Below, piece after piece: positions 6,333-13,611 of a stretch of DNA of 45,694 nucleotides. Made by a program: the position numbers and the translations under genes. The notes beneath the pieces are model-generated. The model saw only the letters and a list, made by a program, of their open reading frames with translations. It had not been told where the DNA came from and did not search any database. The stretch is from Candidatus Gottesmanbacteria bacterium. GTDB lineage: Bacteria > Patescibacteriota > Microgenomatia > UBA10105 > UBA927. How positions within the stretch are numbered: position 1 is the first letter of the stretch; each line of letters begins with the position of its first letter. The stretch lies in NCBI GenBank assembly GCA_023245335.1, contig JAHFKK010000003.1:1-45694 (forward strand). Reading direction: 5' to 3'.

Positions 6333-6635
6333 TCACCCCTTGGCCGATAACGTCTTAGAAGCCTCGATACGGGCCTTTCTGAGACGCACAAGCTCGACAA
6401 TCGCCTCAGAGGACAGGATGACATTCAGTTCGTCGGGAGTGGGAATTTTGGGCTTCCTGGACGTGTTGTCGTAGAATCCGTTAACGATAGCCAGGAAGGC
6501 GAGGATTCCAAGGATAATCTCCTGGAACTTGGTAGGATCGAAATAGACACCCAGCAACCCCGTCGCACTGCCTAACATCTTAATGGTGGATGGTTGCTTG
6601 AGCCATTCTAACAAAGTCGTCAGTTTATCAGGCAT
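6333..6635 (-). CDS. putative holin-like membrane protein
   Basis: The 100-residue product has a weakly hydrophobic segment (STIKMLGSATGLLGVYF, about 16-32), a strong span (FQEIILGILAFLAIVNGFY, about 37-55) and a highly charged C-terminal tail ending KTLSAKG. That layout and its place between lysozyme and the PLA2-like gene fit a small holin, which would permeabilise the inner membrane at the lysis time. Sequence family not recognised with certainty. GAGGTGACGAA precedes the ATG. Confidence 0.6.
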   Translation of the reverse strand: MPDKLTTLLEWLKQPSTIKMLGSATGLLGVYFDPTKFQEIILGILAFLAIVNGFYDNTSRKPKIPTPDELNVILSSEAIVELVRLRKARIEASKTLSAKG

Positions 6636-6644
6636 TTCGTCACC

Positions 6645-6893
6645 TCATTTCTGTAAAATCTCAATGGCTTGCTTAACTCGACCGTTGATATATGCTGAAA
6701 TTATGCAAGCGAATTTATCCAAGGCCACACTTTCGCTCTCTTTATCGATGTCCATTTTCAGATTATTGACGCGTTTCAATTCAATGGCGAAACTCGTTAG
6801 ATAATTGAGTACGTCACCGGATTCGTGCTCGAAAACAAATGGACAGTGATGATAAGGGGATTGCGATACGGGGCAGTGGCCGTCAGGTTCCAT
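6645..6893 (-). CDS. hypothetical protein, 82 aa
   Basis: Starts MEPDGHCPVSQSPYHHCPFV after TGAGGTGACGA. The His/Cys-rich first 20 residues (C-x(9)-C with HH) could bind a metal; the remainder is helical (YLTSFAIELKRVNNLKMDID). It lies in the lysis region, eight bases after the preceding stop. No family recognised. Confidence 0.65.
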   Translation of the reverse strand: MEPDGHCPVSQSPYHHCPFVFEHESGDVLNYLTSFAIELKRVNNLKMDIDKESESVALDKFACIISAYINGRVKQAIEILQK

Positions 6894-6901
6894 TCGTCAC
6901 C

Positions 6902-7108
6902 TCATCGAGTTAATCCCAGCAGGCCGCCACTGCGGGAGGTGCGACCGCGCCTTATCGTGACGTACCCGCCGGGAACTGATTGCCGCACCCGCACCGTGTG
7001 GCAAAATGTATTGCCAGTTAAGACTGAACGAGACGCACCACTTCCCTTGGCGACTCTGGAAGACGCTAAGCGACTCCCTCTAACCTTAACTGGCAAAGTG
7101 TTAAGCAT
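6902..7108 (-). CDS. possible basic protein, 68 aa
   Basis: The frame starts MLNTLPVKVRGSRLASSRVA, overlapping the stop of the preceding gene by eight bases. It is unusually rich in Arg, Ser, Gly and Val, without hydrophobic core patterns. It has no good ribosome-binding site and contains a 12-bp perfect inverted repeat. It fits the operon spacing, but the composition could also reflect a structured non-coding stretch. I keep it as doubtful. Confidence 0.4.
   Translation of the reverse strand: MLNTLPVKVRGSRLASSRVAKGSGASRSVLTGNTFCHTVRVRQSVPGGYVTIRRGRTSRSGGLLGLTR
7011..7096. repeat. 12-bp perfect inverted repeat, 86-bp element
   Basis: TTGCCAGTTAAG at 7011-7022 and CTTAACTGGCAA at 7085-7096 are exact reverse complements separated by 62 bases. 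No T-tract follows on either strand, so it is not a standard terminator. It could be an RNA stem within the lysis transcript or the ends of a tiny insertion. Confidence 0.6.
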
Positions 7109-7277
7109 CGGGCAGTTTATCCGGTGTATTCGCGTTGAACTTCGTCAACTCGGAAATGAACAGCGCGTTAAGTTGGTCCTCGGTCATCCCGTTCATGCGG
7201 GCCATCGTGATCCACGCCTGCAATCCCTGAATCAGAACGGCGGTAAGAGCCGGAATCGCAATTTCGGCTATCGGCAT
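7101..7277 (-). CDS. small protein with hydrophobic N-terminus, 58 aa
   Basis: The frame starts MPIAEIAIPALTAVLIQGLQ right after TTAGGAGGTGCATT, one of the best ribosome-binding sites in the lysis region. The first 25 residues form an amphipathic or membrane-seeking helix; the rest is polar (MNGMTEDQLNALFISELTKF). It might be a small lysis or membrane peptide. No family recognised. Confidence 0.65.
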   Translation of the reverse strand: MPIAEIAIPALTAVLIQGLQAWITMARMNGMTEDQLNALFISELTKFNANTPDKLPDA

Positions 7278-7287
7278 AATGCACCTC

Positions 7288-7659
7288 CTAAGAAAGTTTG
7301 GCGATTAGGATCGCCTGAAGTTGATAAATAATCTGGATGATTTGCTGTTCCTGTTCCGGCGTCGGAGTACCGCCAACATTCACGATTGCGGTATAAGCTG
7401 AAATAACCGGCCAAGTGGCCTCCATTGCATTTTTGTAGCCTTGGAAATAGTTCACCATGTCCTTAGCCATGGGCTTCGGGGTGGCCGCGAATTGGGCGTT
7501 GTAATTGGTGAAAGCATTATTGTAGAGCGTCAGAACGAATGTTCCCTTGTCCTTCGCCGACATCTTGTCGGGCGTCATCACCTGCTGATTAGCGCACCCG
7601 GCCACCAACGCCAGCGCTACGATTATCACCGCCAGACCGCAAAGCTTACCGTTTTTCAT
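7288..7659 (-). CDS. putative lipoprotein (possible outer-membrane lysis component)
   Basis: MKNGKLCGLAVIIVALALVAGC is a lipoprotein signal with lipobox LVAGC, so the mature protein would begin at the acylated Cys at residue 22. The mature 100 residues are polar, then helical with a hydrophobic end (QIIQIIYQLQAILIAKL). A lipoprotein in the lysis cluster suggests an outer spanin, but it is longer than most and no Pro-rich segment is seen. A surface or exclusion lipoprotein is the alternative. Confidence 0.7.
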   Translation of the reverse strand: MKNGKLCGLAVIIVALALVAGCANQQVMTPDKMSAKDKGTFVLTLYNNAFTNYNAQFAATPKPMAKDMVNYFQGYKNAMEATWPVISAYTAIVNVGGTPTPEQEQQIIQIIYQLQAILIAKLS

Positions 7660-7787
7660 TTCGCATCTCCCTTTTTGGCTTTCTTGATTCGTTCGATTTC
7701 CCTGTCGGCCGCAGCATCGATTTTAGCACACGCCTCCATCTTGGCTTTCGCCACATCCTTTGTTTTGTAGGGTACCGGCTTTTTCAC
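7656..7787 (-). CDS. small charged helical protein, 43 aa
   Basis: A GTG start follows AGGAGGTGCGAT and the stop overlaps the lipoprotein start (ATGA). The product (KKPVPYKTKDVAKAKMEACA, then DREIERIKKAKKGDAK) is Lys/Ala/Glu-rich and probably one or two helices. Site and overlap are strong enough to accept it despite its size. Function unknown. Confidence 0.7.
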   Translation of the reverse strand: MKKPVPYKTKDVAKAKMEACAKIDAAADREIERIKKAKKGDAK

Positions 7788-7805
7788 ATCGCACCTCCTG
7801 TTGAG

Positions 7806-8069
7806 TTAGCGCATTTTTTCGCGCAGATATTCACGACTTTTCGAGATCCCTTCGGCCGCGACATTGATTTCTACAGCAAGGGAATCCCAAAGGTTAAACT
7901 CCGGGCGTGTCGCGCTAGGTGCCGACACTAATTTTTCAGACTTAGCTGATGTGGGAATAGGCCCATCAAAGCTACTGATTAATTCGTCCAATTTTCTAAC
8001 GGCACTCGATAAATTGTTAAGTGCATTTTCAATCGTACTCGCCCGCGATTCTCTTGACGCTTCGTTCAT
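7806..8069 (-). CDS. hypothetical helical protein, 87 aa
   Basis: Starts MNEASRESRASTIENALNNL after AGGAGAGGTGCGAA. Two helical regions (IENALNNLSSAVRKLDELIS and VEINVAAEGISKSREYLREK) flank a Ser/Pro-rich linker. It is soluble and probably forms helical bundles or coiled coils. It overlaps its upstream neighbour by 41 bases. No family recognised. Confidence 0.65.
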   Translation of the reverse strand: MNEASRESRASTIENALNNLSSAVRKLDELISSFDGPIPTSAKSEKLVSAPSATRPEFNLWDSLAVEINVAAEGISKSREYLREKMR

Positions 8070-8226
8070 TTCGCACCTCTCCTGTTTTGGTTGTTGATTC
8101 TTTTTTCACTCCCGGACACCCGCACTGCTCGGCCAGCCACTTGCGGAAATGCGGCAGGCACTCGGACTGCTTCGCACAATTGCGGCAGTTGGCGGGTTCA
8201 GGTTTCAAGGCTCTCCCACGTTCCAT
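8029..8226 (-). CDS. Cys-rich small protein downstream of lysozyme, 65 aa
   Basis: The preferred ATG gives MERGRALKPEPANCRNCAKQ; a TTG start 13 codons earlier is possible but lacks a site. Cysteines C-x2-C-x5-C and a later CGC suggest metal binding. The first codons overlap the end of lysozyme by 29 bases and the last overlap the next gene by 41. Function unknown. Confidence 0.6.
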   Translation of the reverse strand: MERGRALKPEPANCRNCAKQSECLPHFRKWLAEQCGCPGVKKESTTKTGEVRNERSVKRIAGEYD

Positions 8227-8626
8227 CTCTAATAAGCTTGCAGATACGCGGCCCACGTCGGCCAACCTGCTTGTACCAAGCCGAGTTTTCCAGATGATTG
8301 GCCGCAGCTAACCAGTCCTTCATTTTCAAGGCACCAAGAGTCCCGATGAATTTAAGAAATTTTGGAGTACCGAGATTATAAAGTAGATCCACAACAGCAC
8401 TGCGACGAACAGCATCAAGGTCAAGTCCCAACGTATCGTATGCTTTCTCGGCTTTGGCATATTCTTGACTGAATTTGTGTTCGTGCCATTCCTTGACTGT
8501 CTGGAATGATAACACAGGGTCGAGACAAAAGCCATAGCCGGTTGTGGGGTGGCCCTGACTATCCAAGTAGACACCCTCAACGTAGCCTTCGTGATTCTTG
8601 GTTAGGGCCAGGCCGGAATCTATCAT
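8198..8626 (-). CDS. endolysin, T4-type lysozyme (GH24)
   Basis: The 142-residue product carries the T4 lysozyme catalytic triad with exact spacing: Glu13 in KNHEGY, Asp22 in VYLDSQG and Thr28 in HPTTGYG (T4: 11, 20, 26). It hydrolyses the MurNAc-GlcNAc bond of peptidoglycan. There is no signal peptide or cell-wall-binding domain, so it should be a cytoplasmic endolysin released by a holin. The start follows AAGGGGAAAATAAA. That site lies directly beside a plus-strand promoter that fires away from this gene. Confidence 0.92.
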   Translation of the reverse strand: MIDSGLALTKNHEGYVEGVYLDSQGHPTTGYGFCLDPVLSFQTVKEWHEHKFSQEYAKAEKAYDTLGLDLDAVRRSAVVDLLYNLGTPKFLKFIGTLGALKMKDWLAAANHLENSAWYKQVGRRGPRICKLIRDGTWESLET

Positions 8627-8638
8627 TTTATTTTCCCC

Positions 8639-8667
8639 TTGACATCAGGTTCGGGTTGATATATGAT
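8639..8667 (+). promoter_or_regulatory. plus-strand sigma70 promoter
   Basis: TTGACA (8639-8644), a 17-base spacer and TATGAT (8662-8667) form a near-consensus promoter on the plus strand. All supported genes in the genome lie on the minus strand, so it cannot serve any of them. It fires into a 120-base segment that ends in an intrinsic terminator of the same orientation. Confidence 0.75.
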
Positions 8668-8673
8668 TTAATC

Positions 8674-8797
8674 ATTCTGTGGGCACCGTCCCCGGATTCC
8701 AATCACTCCCACATTGGCCAATGATGGAGGTGTATCATGCGAAAGTAAACTATTCTGTTCGGGAAGGCCGGATGAAAGTCCGGCCTTTTCATTTCTT
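8674..8797 (+). ncRNA. candidate small RNA, antisense to the lysozyme 5' region
   Basis: The predicted transcript starts about seven bases after the -10 box and ends in the U-rich tail of the hairpin at 8764-8787, giving about 120 nucleotides. Inside are a possible stem (TGTGGG with CCCACA), the self-complementary CATTGGCCAATG, and a four-codon unit with a good ribosome site (GGAGG, then ATG CGA AAG TAA). It lies wholly in the gap between 8789-9112 and lysozyme, so it is complementary to the lysozyme message upstream of its start. Function inferred as regulatory; no known RNA family recognised. Confidence 0.65.
8764..8797 (+). terminator. plus-strand intrinsic terminator of the small RNA
   Basis: AAGGCCGGA and TCCGGCCTT form a perfect 9-bp stem with a six-base loop. 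On the plus strand a U-rich run (TTTTCATTTCTT) follows; on the minus strand the next bases are CCCGAACAG. The orientation is therefore plus, although the stem could weakly affect minus-strand transcription. Confidence 0.75.
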
Positions 8798-9112
8798 GCT
8801 CTTCTTAACTGGCAACGGATAGACTGGAATCTCAAAATGCGCCATTAACCGCTTTTGATTCTCGAAAAAAACTTCCTGGCTGATTTCAACTGCAATAAGG
8901 CGCTCAGTGTTGTTGATGCTCTTGAGTGCGTTCCATCCACCAAAACCAAGCAATAATGCAATAACAGGCCCGCCTATCCAGATGAATACCCAACGTGGGA
9001 GCATTGTTTTCTCCAGTAATTTTATATCTTCACAAGTGCCATCGTGAAACTGACATGTTCTGCGTTCAGATAAACTGCGCCGTTCGCTTCCGTCCCATTG
9101 ATTATTAGCCAT
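8789..9112 (-). CDS. single-span membrane protein in the lysis region
   Basis: The 107-residue product has a polar N-terminal half with ERRSLSERR and a C-x5-C pair. One span follows at about residues 42-61 (FIWIGGPVIALLLGFGGWNA), then a C-terminal 45-residue tail ending in Lys-rich KKSKK. Its position just before lysozyme would suit a holin, antiholin or inner spanin. It lacks the long periplasmic coiled coil of a spanin. Assignment uncertain. Confidence 0.65.
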   Translation of the reverse strand: MANNQWDGSERRSLSERRTCQFHDGTCEDIKLLEKTMLPRWVFIWIGGPVIALLLGFGGWNALKSINNTERLIAVEISQEVFFENQKRLMAHFEIPVYPLPVKKSKK

Positions 9113-9122
9113 GACTAATTTC

Positions 9123-9542
9123 CTATGGTGTGATTGGACGCAACCCTGAAGGCATCAGTAACGCCAACCAATACTTGAATCCAAACGCTGTTCCGCCTTG
9201 GCAATTTGCCGGTATATCAGAACCAGAAATAGCGCTTTGAGAAACAGGATCAGTCCCTATATATCGGATTGCTGACACACCAAGGAAGTAAGAACCCTCA
9301 ATAGCAAAAGATATATTAGCCTGAAGGATAATTACCTCTGATCCAACCTTTTCCCATACGATAGCCGGAGTCATCTTCCGCCATGCCTGATACTTGATTG
9401 TACTTCCAGTGGGTATAGTTGTTCCATCACTCAGTTTCGTGACAGCGTCCCATCCAAAAGTGGCTTGATTGACGGGATACCAAGTTTGGGAGAATGACGG
9501 TACTGCCATAAGTAGAATTGCCACGATGATTAGCTTTTTCAT
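9123..9542 (-). CDS. exported fibronectin-like small protein
   Basis: MKKLIIVAILLMAVPSFSQ is a Sec signal peptide with probable cleavage after SFS. The mature part (about 120 residues) has TFGWDAV...TIKYQAWRK...SYFLGVSAIRY, the Trp/Tyr spacing of a fibronectin type III-like beta sandwich. It is the last of five consecutive genes with signal peptides. Exported phage accessory protein or virion tip component; function unknown. AAGGAGG precedes the ATG. Confidence 0.7.
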   Translation of the reverse strand: MKKLIIVAILLMAVPSFSQTWYPVNQATFGWDAVTKLSDGTTIPTGSTIKYQAWRKMTPAIVWEKVGSEVIILQANISFAIEGSYFLGVSAIRYIGTDPVSQSAISGSDIPANCQGGTAFGFKYWLALLMPSGLRPITP

Positions 9543-9551
9543 TAATCCTCC

Positions 9552-11549
9552 TTAATAAATCGTCAGCGTATTTGTCCCACCGATGGTAACAGTTTGCGAC
9601 CCAGCGCCGAGTGACAGCGCCCTGCCGCCATATTCAAACGGCCCGATGTCGGGAGGTCCTTCTATCGGATTGCCTAAAATATCTGTGGTCAGCCCAACGT
9701 CTACACCGGCGTTGATTGCTGAAGAATTTGAGAACAAATGATAATTCGAATCTGTATAGGTTTTAGTGTAGGTCATGCTATCAACGGTGGCGTGGCTTGC
9801 TTTAAGACTGTTTGCAAAATCTTCAAAAAAACCCCACTCCACTCCTAATTTATTCCATTCATCCACCACATATAAAAATTCCTCAAGCGTCAAATCTGCT
9901 ACCATGTTGTGATAACTGATGTTGATGATTCCACCGTTAGCCACTGCATTAGCCCATACAATCCTTGCACCAGCGCGGATATGGGCCTCGTCCTTGGTTC
10001 CAACCAGGGGGATGTCTCCATCTCCAAGAGTGTCCAACTCAAATAAATTAACAGACGATAGACTATCATTCGACTGCCCGGTTGCCGCAGATCCAACATA
10101 TATGCCAGTGCTTAATAGATAATCTCCGAACGCCGTTACGGGGGTTGACGGAGTGGGATACACAAAGAAATAGGCCACATCTCGGCTAAGAAATCCACGA
10201 ATCGAGTTTCGGGCCGCAATAGACTCGTCATAAAACCATCGACTTGCCCCACTGTCATCGTCAAAACTAACTGAGCATGGAAACTCTGTGCAGGTCTGGT
10301 CCTTTAACGAAGACAAGCGGTAGTAACCAGACAGAAGCTTCAAATTCGTATAGGCCCATCCTTTTCCGGTTAAGGCGCTATTTAAATCCACACCATCCAT
10401 AGTGGCATCAGCAGACCAATCCAAAGTCACGTTATTTCCTGGGTTGCCTGTGCTGGTCAGCGTGAGTGTCTTGGCAACTCCGTTAATTGTCAACGTATTG
10501 GTTCCGCCGTTTGTGGTAGAAATAGAAAACACATCTGTTGGTACTGAAATCGAATTACCAGAACCACCACGAACCATGACCTTTAAAGTTCCATCATCAA
10601 TTAAAGCCTGAACGTCTGAAAGAGAGTATGGACCACCAACACAGTTATCAGTAGATGAGCCATTGGGAACGATGGTAGACTGCACGAAACTAAAGGACCC
10701 GTAATAACTCGCCTTGACTCCATACGATTTCAAAGCCTGTGCCATGCACACGGCAAAATTCTGATCATCGGCAAATCTTAAAAGCACCTTCGGCCTATGA
10801 GGATATTGATATGAAACAAACTTAGGGTCGCTGTTATCTGTGATCTTATTGTTTCCGCCATCTGTGCAAGTGCCGCTGCTGTATTCATAACAAGCAGAAA
10901 CGACAGAGGCTATAGACGGATCAAACGTGGCGGCCATAACCATATTATTAGAGTAAACAACTTCAGCCTGAGTAGCACGAATGGGAGAATAGGGACCACC
11001 AACTCCGAAAAAGATATTATTTGTAACTGTACCTGTATAGCCAGTACCCGAGACAGTCAACGCATATTGTGGAATTTTAACAAATAGATTATTAAAAATA
11101 GAGACATCAGCATTTTGGAACGTAGACCCAATCGTTGCCATGTCGCTGACGATATTATAGGCAAACACAACGCCTGATTTTTCGTAGGAGTAAATTGGTT
11201 TTATTTTAAACCACAGACCATAGGCTGTCTGATTGGCGGCAAGAACTTCATAGGAATAGTTTGCATCCCCTGTGAAAATGGGAGGATTCCCAATACCATA
11301 CGCACCAAATTTTAGTCCTGCCTTATTGACTGCTAATTTTTCAGCCCATGTTTCCCCACGTTTAAATAGCGCCCAATCGCCAGATTGCAACGTAGCCGTC
11401 TTGGATGCTAATCCAGCCACGGTCTGCCAGGGATGGTCTATCGAACCATCATTGCCATTGTCGCCACTTGTTGCATCAACATAATAGTTGGCAGCACCGG
11501 CTAAAAAGGGCAATAGCAATAATAGTATTATTCGGATCAGAATCCCCAT
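9552..11549 (-). CDS. exported beta-helix protein with inserted polysaccharide-deacetylase-like domain
   Basis: Residues 1-20 are a Sec signal (LLLLLPFLAGAA). Residues 21-246 open as a right-handed parallel beta-helix of the DUF1565 type (NYYVDATSGDNGNDGS at the start, DPKFVS at 241-246). The matching C-terminal end, NYHLFSNSSAINAG and PDIGPFEYGG, returns only at 602-642. Between them lie about 350 residues starting HRPKVLLRFADDQNFAVCMA and including GIINISYHNM, which resemble the NodB polysaccharide deacetylase core (Asp-Asp metal ligands near 261-262, His near 547). It would bind or trim a surface glycan. The activity is inferred; the second His ligand of the family is not obvious. Confidence 0.7.
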   Translation of the reverse strand: MGILIRIILLLLLPFLAGAANYYVDATSGDNGNDGSIDHPWQTVAGLASKTATLQSGDWALFKRGETWAEKLAVNKAGLKFGAYGIGNPPIFTGDANYSYEVLAANQTAYGLWFKIKPIYSYEKSGVVFAYNIVSDMATIGSTFQNADVSIFNNLFVKIPQYALTVSGTGYTGTVTNNIFFGVGGPYSPIRATQAEVVYSNNMVMAATFDPSIASVVSACYEYSSGTCTDGGNNKITDNSDPKFVSYQYPHRPKVLLRFADDQNFAVCMAQALKSYGVKASYYGSFSFVQSTIVPNGSSTDNCVGGPYSLSDVQALIDDGTLKVMVRGGSGNSISVPTDVFSISTTNGGTNTLTINGVAKTLTLTSTGNPGNNVTLDWSADATMDGVDLNSALTGKGWAYTNLKLLSGYYRLSSLKDQTCTEFPCSVSFDDDSGASRWFYDESIAARNSIRGFLSRDVAYFFVYPTPSTPVTAFGDYLLSTGIYVGSAATGQSNDSLSSVNLFELDTLGDGDIPLVGTKDEAHIRAGARIVWANAVANGGIINISYHNMVADLTLEEFLYVVDEWNKLGVEWGFFEDFANSLKASHATVDSMTYTKTYTDSNYHLFSNSSAINAGVDVGLTTDILGNPIEGPPDIGPFEYGGRALSLGAGSQTVTIGGTNTLTIY

Positions 11550-12646
11550 GCACCACCGCCAACCGCTCCACCAGATAGAGTCCCGGTATAAGATGCACTA
11601 CCATCCCAACCATAAGTAGTGCCTGTTTCAACGTCCTCTATATTTGGTACTATTGCGGCATATTTATAGTCCGTTCCCCCGTTCCATAGTTTTATATATC
11701 TAAAATCTGAATACAGTGTTCCTGGAGTCCATTTAACTTTACCCCAAATTCCAGTAGATGTAGGAGTATTTTCTACACTACCAACTAAATCAATATATCC
11801 AGTGCTTGTCGTATCTCCATAGCATCCCGTATTTCTAATATGACTCCCACCAATACATTTTCCATTAACTGTTAAAATCCCGGTGGAACTATTGTTATAA
11901 CACCCATGACTACTATTACCAGATCCGCCTATACAATTTCCGTTGAGAGTCAAATTCCATGATCCAGCATGTATCAAACCATAGGCTGTGCCTCCACTAC
12001 CTCCTGTAATGTTACCATTTATGATTACTGTACCAGCATTTGCACCTGCGGTTTGTATGACCTGACCGAAATTAGATGCACCCGCTGTTCCGGTGCAATA
12101 AATAGTAGCACTCGACGGTGATGTATAGTTTAGAAAGATAGTATTATTAGACCCCGCTCCCCCAGTTCCAGATAGGGTGACTGGATTGCCAGATGATCCA
12201 ACATTAAATGTGATATTGGCACCATTTACAAATATTCCATCGGCACCATTGGCCGATCCTCCTGTGATCGTCACACCACCAGGAATAGTGACGGTCCCAC
12301 CGGTTATAACCAGGCAGTCAGTGGTTCCTCCTGTTATATTGGCAGTCACCGTAATCGTGCCGGTGGTGATGGTAAAACCGCCGCCAGACGTAGCCGTGGA
12401 TAAAGTGACCGCTGAACCGCTAACTCCAGGATCAACATCAACCACGATTCCTGTTTGTGCGTTAGCGACAAATACATCTCCGGCAGAGCGTAAGGCCCAT
12501 ACTAAGGGAGTACCGCCACCACCTGAAGCATCATTCCAGTTTCGGGTGGACATATTTCCTGATCCGTCTTGGGCATACCAAGTCGTCGCCCAAAGCGGAG
12601 AAGCAAGTAAAAAAATTGCGATGATTGCAAGTAATATTCTTTTCAT
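11537..12646 (-). CDS. exported Gly/Thr-rich beta-structure protein
   Basis: MKRILLAIIAIFLLASPLWA is a Sec signal peptide. The mature 350 residues are very rich in Gly, Thr, Ser and Asn, with repeated TV/TI strands separated by GG turns (for example TITTGTITVTANITGG, NGNITGGSGG, NGNCIGGSGN, NGKCIGGSH). This is a repetitive beta-solenoid as in fibres and adhesins. The end (YGWDGSASYTG) looks like a small capping domain. Its last 13 bases overlap the next gene. A secreted or virion-attached fibre is the likeliest role. Confidence 0.7.
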   Translation of the reverse strand: MKRILLAIIAIFLLASPLWATTWYAQDGSGNMSTRNWNDASGGGGTPLVWALRSAGDVFVANAQTGIVVDVDPGVSGSAVTLSTATSGGGFTITTGTITVTANITGGTTDCLVITGGTVTIPGGVTITGGSANGADGIFVNGANITFNVGSSGNPVTLSGTGGAGSNNTIFLNYTSPSSATIYCTGTAGASNFGQVIQTAGANAGTVIINGNITGGSGGTAYGLIHAGSWNLTLNGNCIGGSGNSSHGCYNNSSTGILTVNGKCIGGSHIRNTGCYGDTTSTGYIDLVGSVENTPTSTGIWGKVKWTPGTLYSDFRYIKLWNGGTDYKYAAIVPNIEDVETGTTYGWDGSASYTGTLSGGAVGGGAWGF

Positions 12647-12655
12647 ATTCGCCTC

Positions 12656-13609
12656 CTATTTCGTACCATATATGGTCAGCGAAATCCACGTTGAAACAGC
12701 ATTTGTGGCAACTGCTGCACATATGATGTCATTCGCCGCAACTGATTTTGTCCACCCGGTTAGTGTTTCATCATTTGCCGCAACCTTATTATCGGCAACC
12801 GTAGGAGGCGCAGAAGCATCTATGTCAGTTGTCGGAAGGGTTGTGTCGCTAAAGGCATCCTTGGTCATGGCGAGTATTGTACCACCTGCGCCGGGGTCTT
12901 GGTCAATCACCATCGTATACCCGGTTATGGTAGCAGCGTAAGGGATACAGGTGCACCGCTTTGAACCAGACGTAGCGACTGCCGAGCCTCCTCCGTCCCA
13001 CGCAAAAGAGGCGAGTTTTTCGGCCTTGACGAGAGCAATAGTTCCCGTAGCGGCCGGAAGTGTTATTGTCACATCTGCCGTGGATGCTGGTCCTATCAAC
13101 CGAACGTAATTTGTCCCGTTGTCGCTGTCTTCCTTGAAATCTATATACCCCGGTCCAGTGCTACCATTGTTAAGAATAGGGCCGACAGGAGGCAGATAAT
13201 CCGTGTTGCTTGTAGCCGCGCTGAATGCCCCGGAGGTGCCTTTAATCAGGCCCGTGAGCGTTGACACAACCAGATTGCCGCTTGCATCCGACTCGATGCC
13301 CTTGGAGACAGTGAAACCACCAAAGGTCAATCCGGTAAGCGAATTTGTAGCCTCCATCACGGCAGTGGCATTGAGCTTGATAAGGTAGTTCTCCCCGGTA
13401 AGCCCGTGCGCTTTGGTAATTAGATTAGCAGCCGTTACTTTCCTGTTTGCAGGTGTACCCGCAGGGTCGTTCACCGTAGGTATTAAATCGTCACTGGTAG
13501 GACTGGTATCTGCCGTCATAGCAGAAATTTTCGTATCAGCGGCATAGGCCATAGAAGCAAATGCCGCGACCCACAAAGCCACACATAATGCCGCTAATAG
13601 TTTTCTCAT
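12656..13609 (-). CDS. tail-fibre-like protein with Sec signal peptide
   Basis: Residues 1-23 form a clear signal peptide (ALWVAAFASMAYA, then A-DTK). The mature N-terminus, DTKISAMTADTSPTSDDLIP, is the short motif found at the beginning of many phage tail-fibre and baseplate-associated proteins. The remainder is repetitive beta structure (ITLPAATGTIALV, DPGAGGTILAMT). A fibre motif directly behind a secretion signal is odd, because tail fibres normally assemble in the cytoplasm. TGGAGGTTTAGTA precedes the ATG. Confidence 0.75.
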   Translation of the reverse strand: MRKLLAALCVALWVAAFASMAYAADTKISAMTADTSPTSDDLIPTVNDPAGTPANRKVTAANLITKAHGLTGENYLIKLNATAVMEATNSLTGLTFGGFTVSKGIESDASGNLVVSTLTGLIKGTSGAFSAATSNTDYLPPVGPILNNGSTGPGYIDFKEDSDNGTNYVRLIGPASTADVTITLPAATGTIALVKAEKLASFAWDGGGSAVATSGSKRCTCIPYAATITGYTMVIDQDPGAGGTILAMTKDAFSDTTLPTTDIDASAPPTVADNKVAANDETLTGWTKSVAANDIICAAVATNAVSTWISLTIYGTK

Positions 13610-13611
13610 TA

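Noticed and set aside
6900-7020. GC-rich segment on the minus strand that might fold like a tRNA
   Set aside because: I could not find a T-loop consensus, an anticodon arm in the right place or matching acceptor ends.
8720-8821. Plus-strand 33-codon frame starting ATGATGGAGG within the small RNA
   Set aside because: No ribosome-binding site before its ATG, and it runs past the terminator stem; the transcript would end before its stop.
12177-12941. Plus-strand Pro/Val-rich frame opposite two exported proteins
   Set aside because: It is the complement of Gly/Thr-rich repeats, and spans the boundary of two real minus-strand genes.
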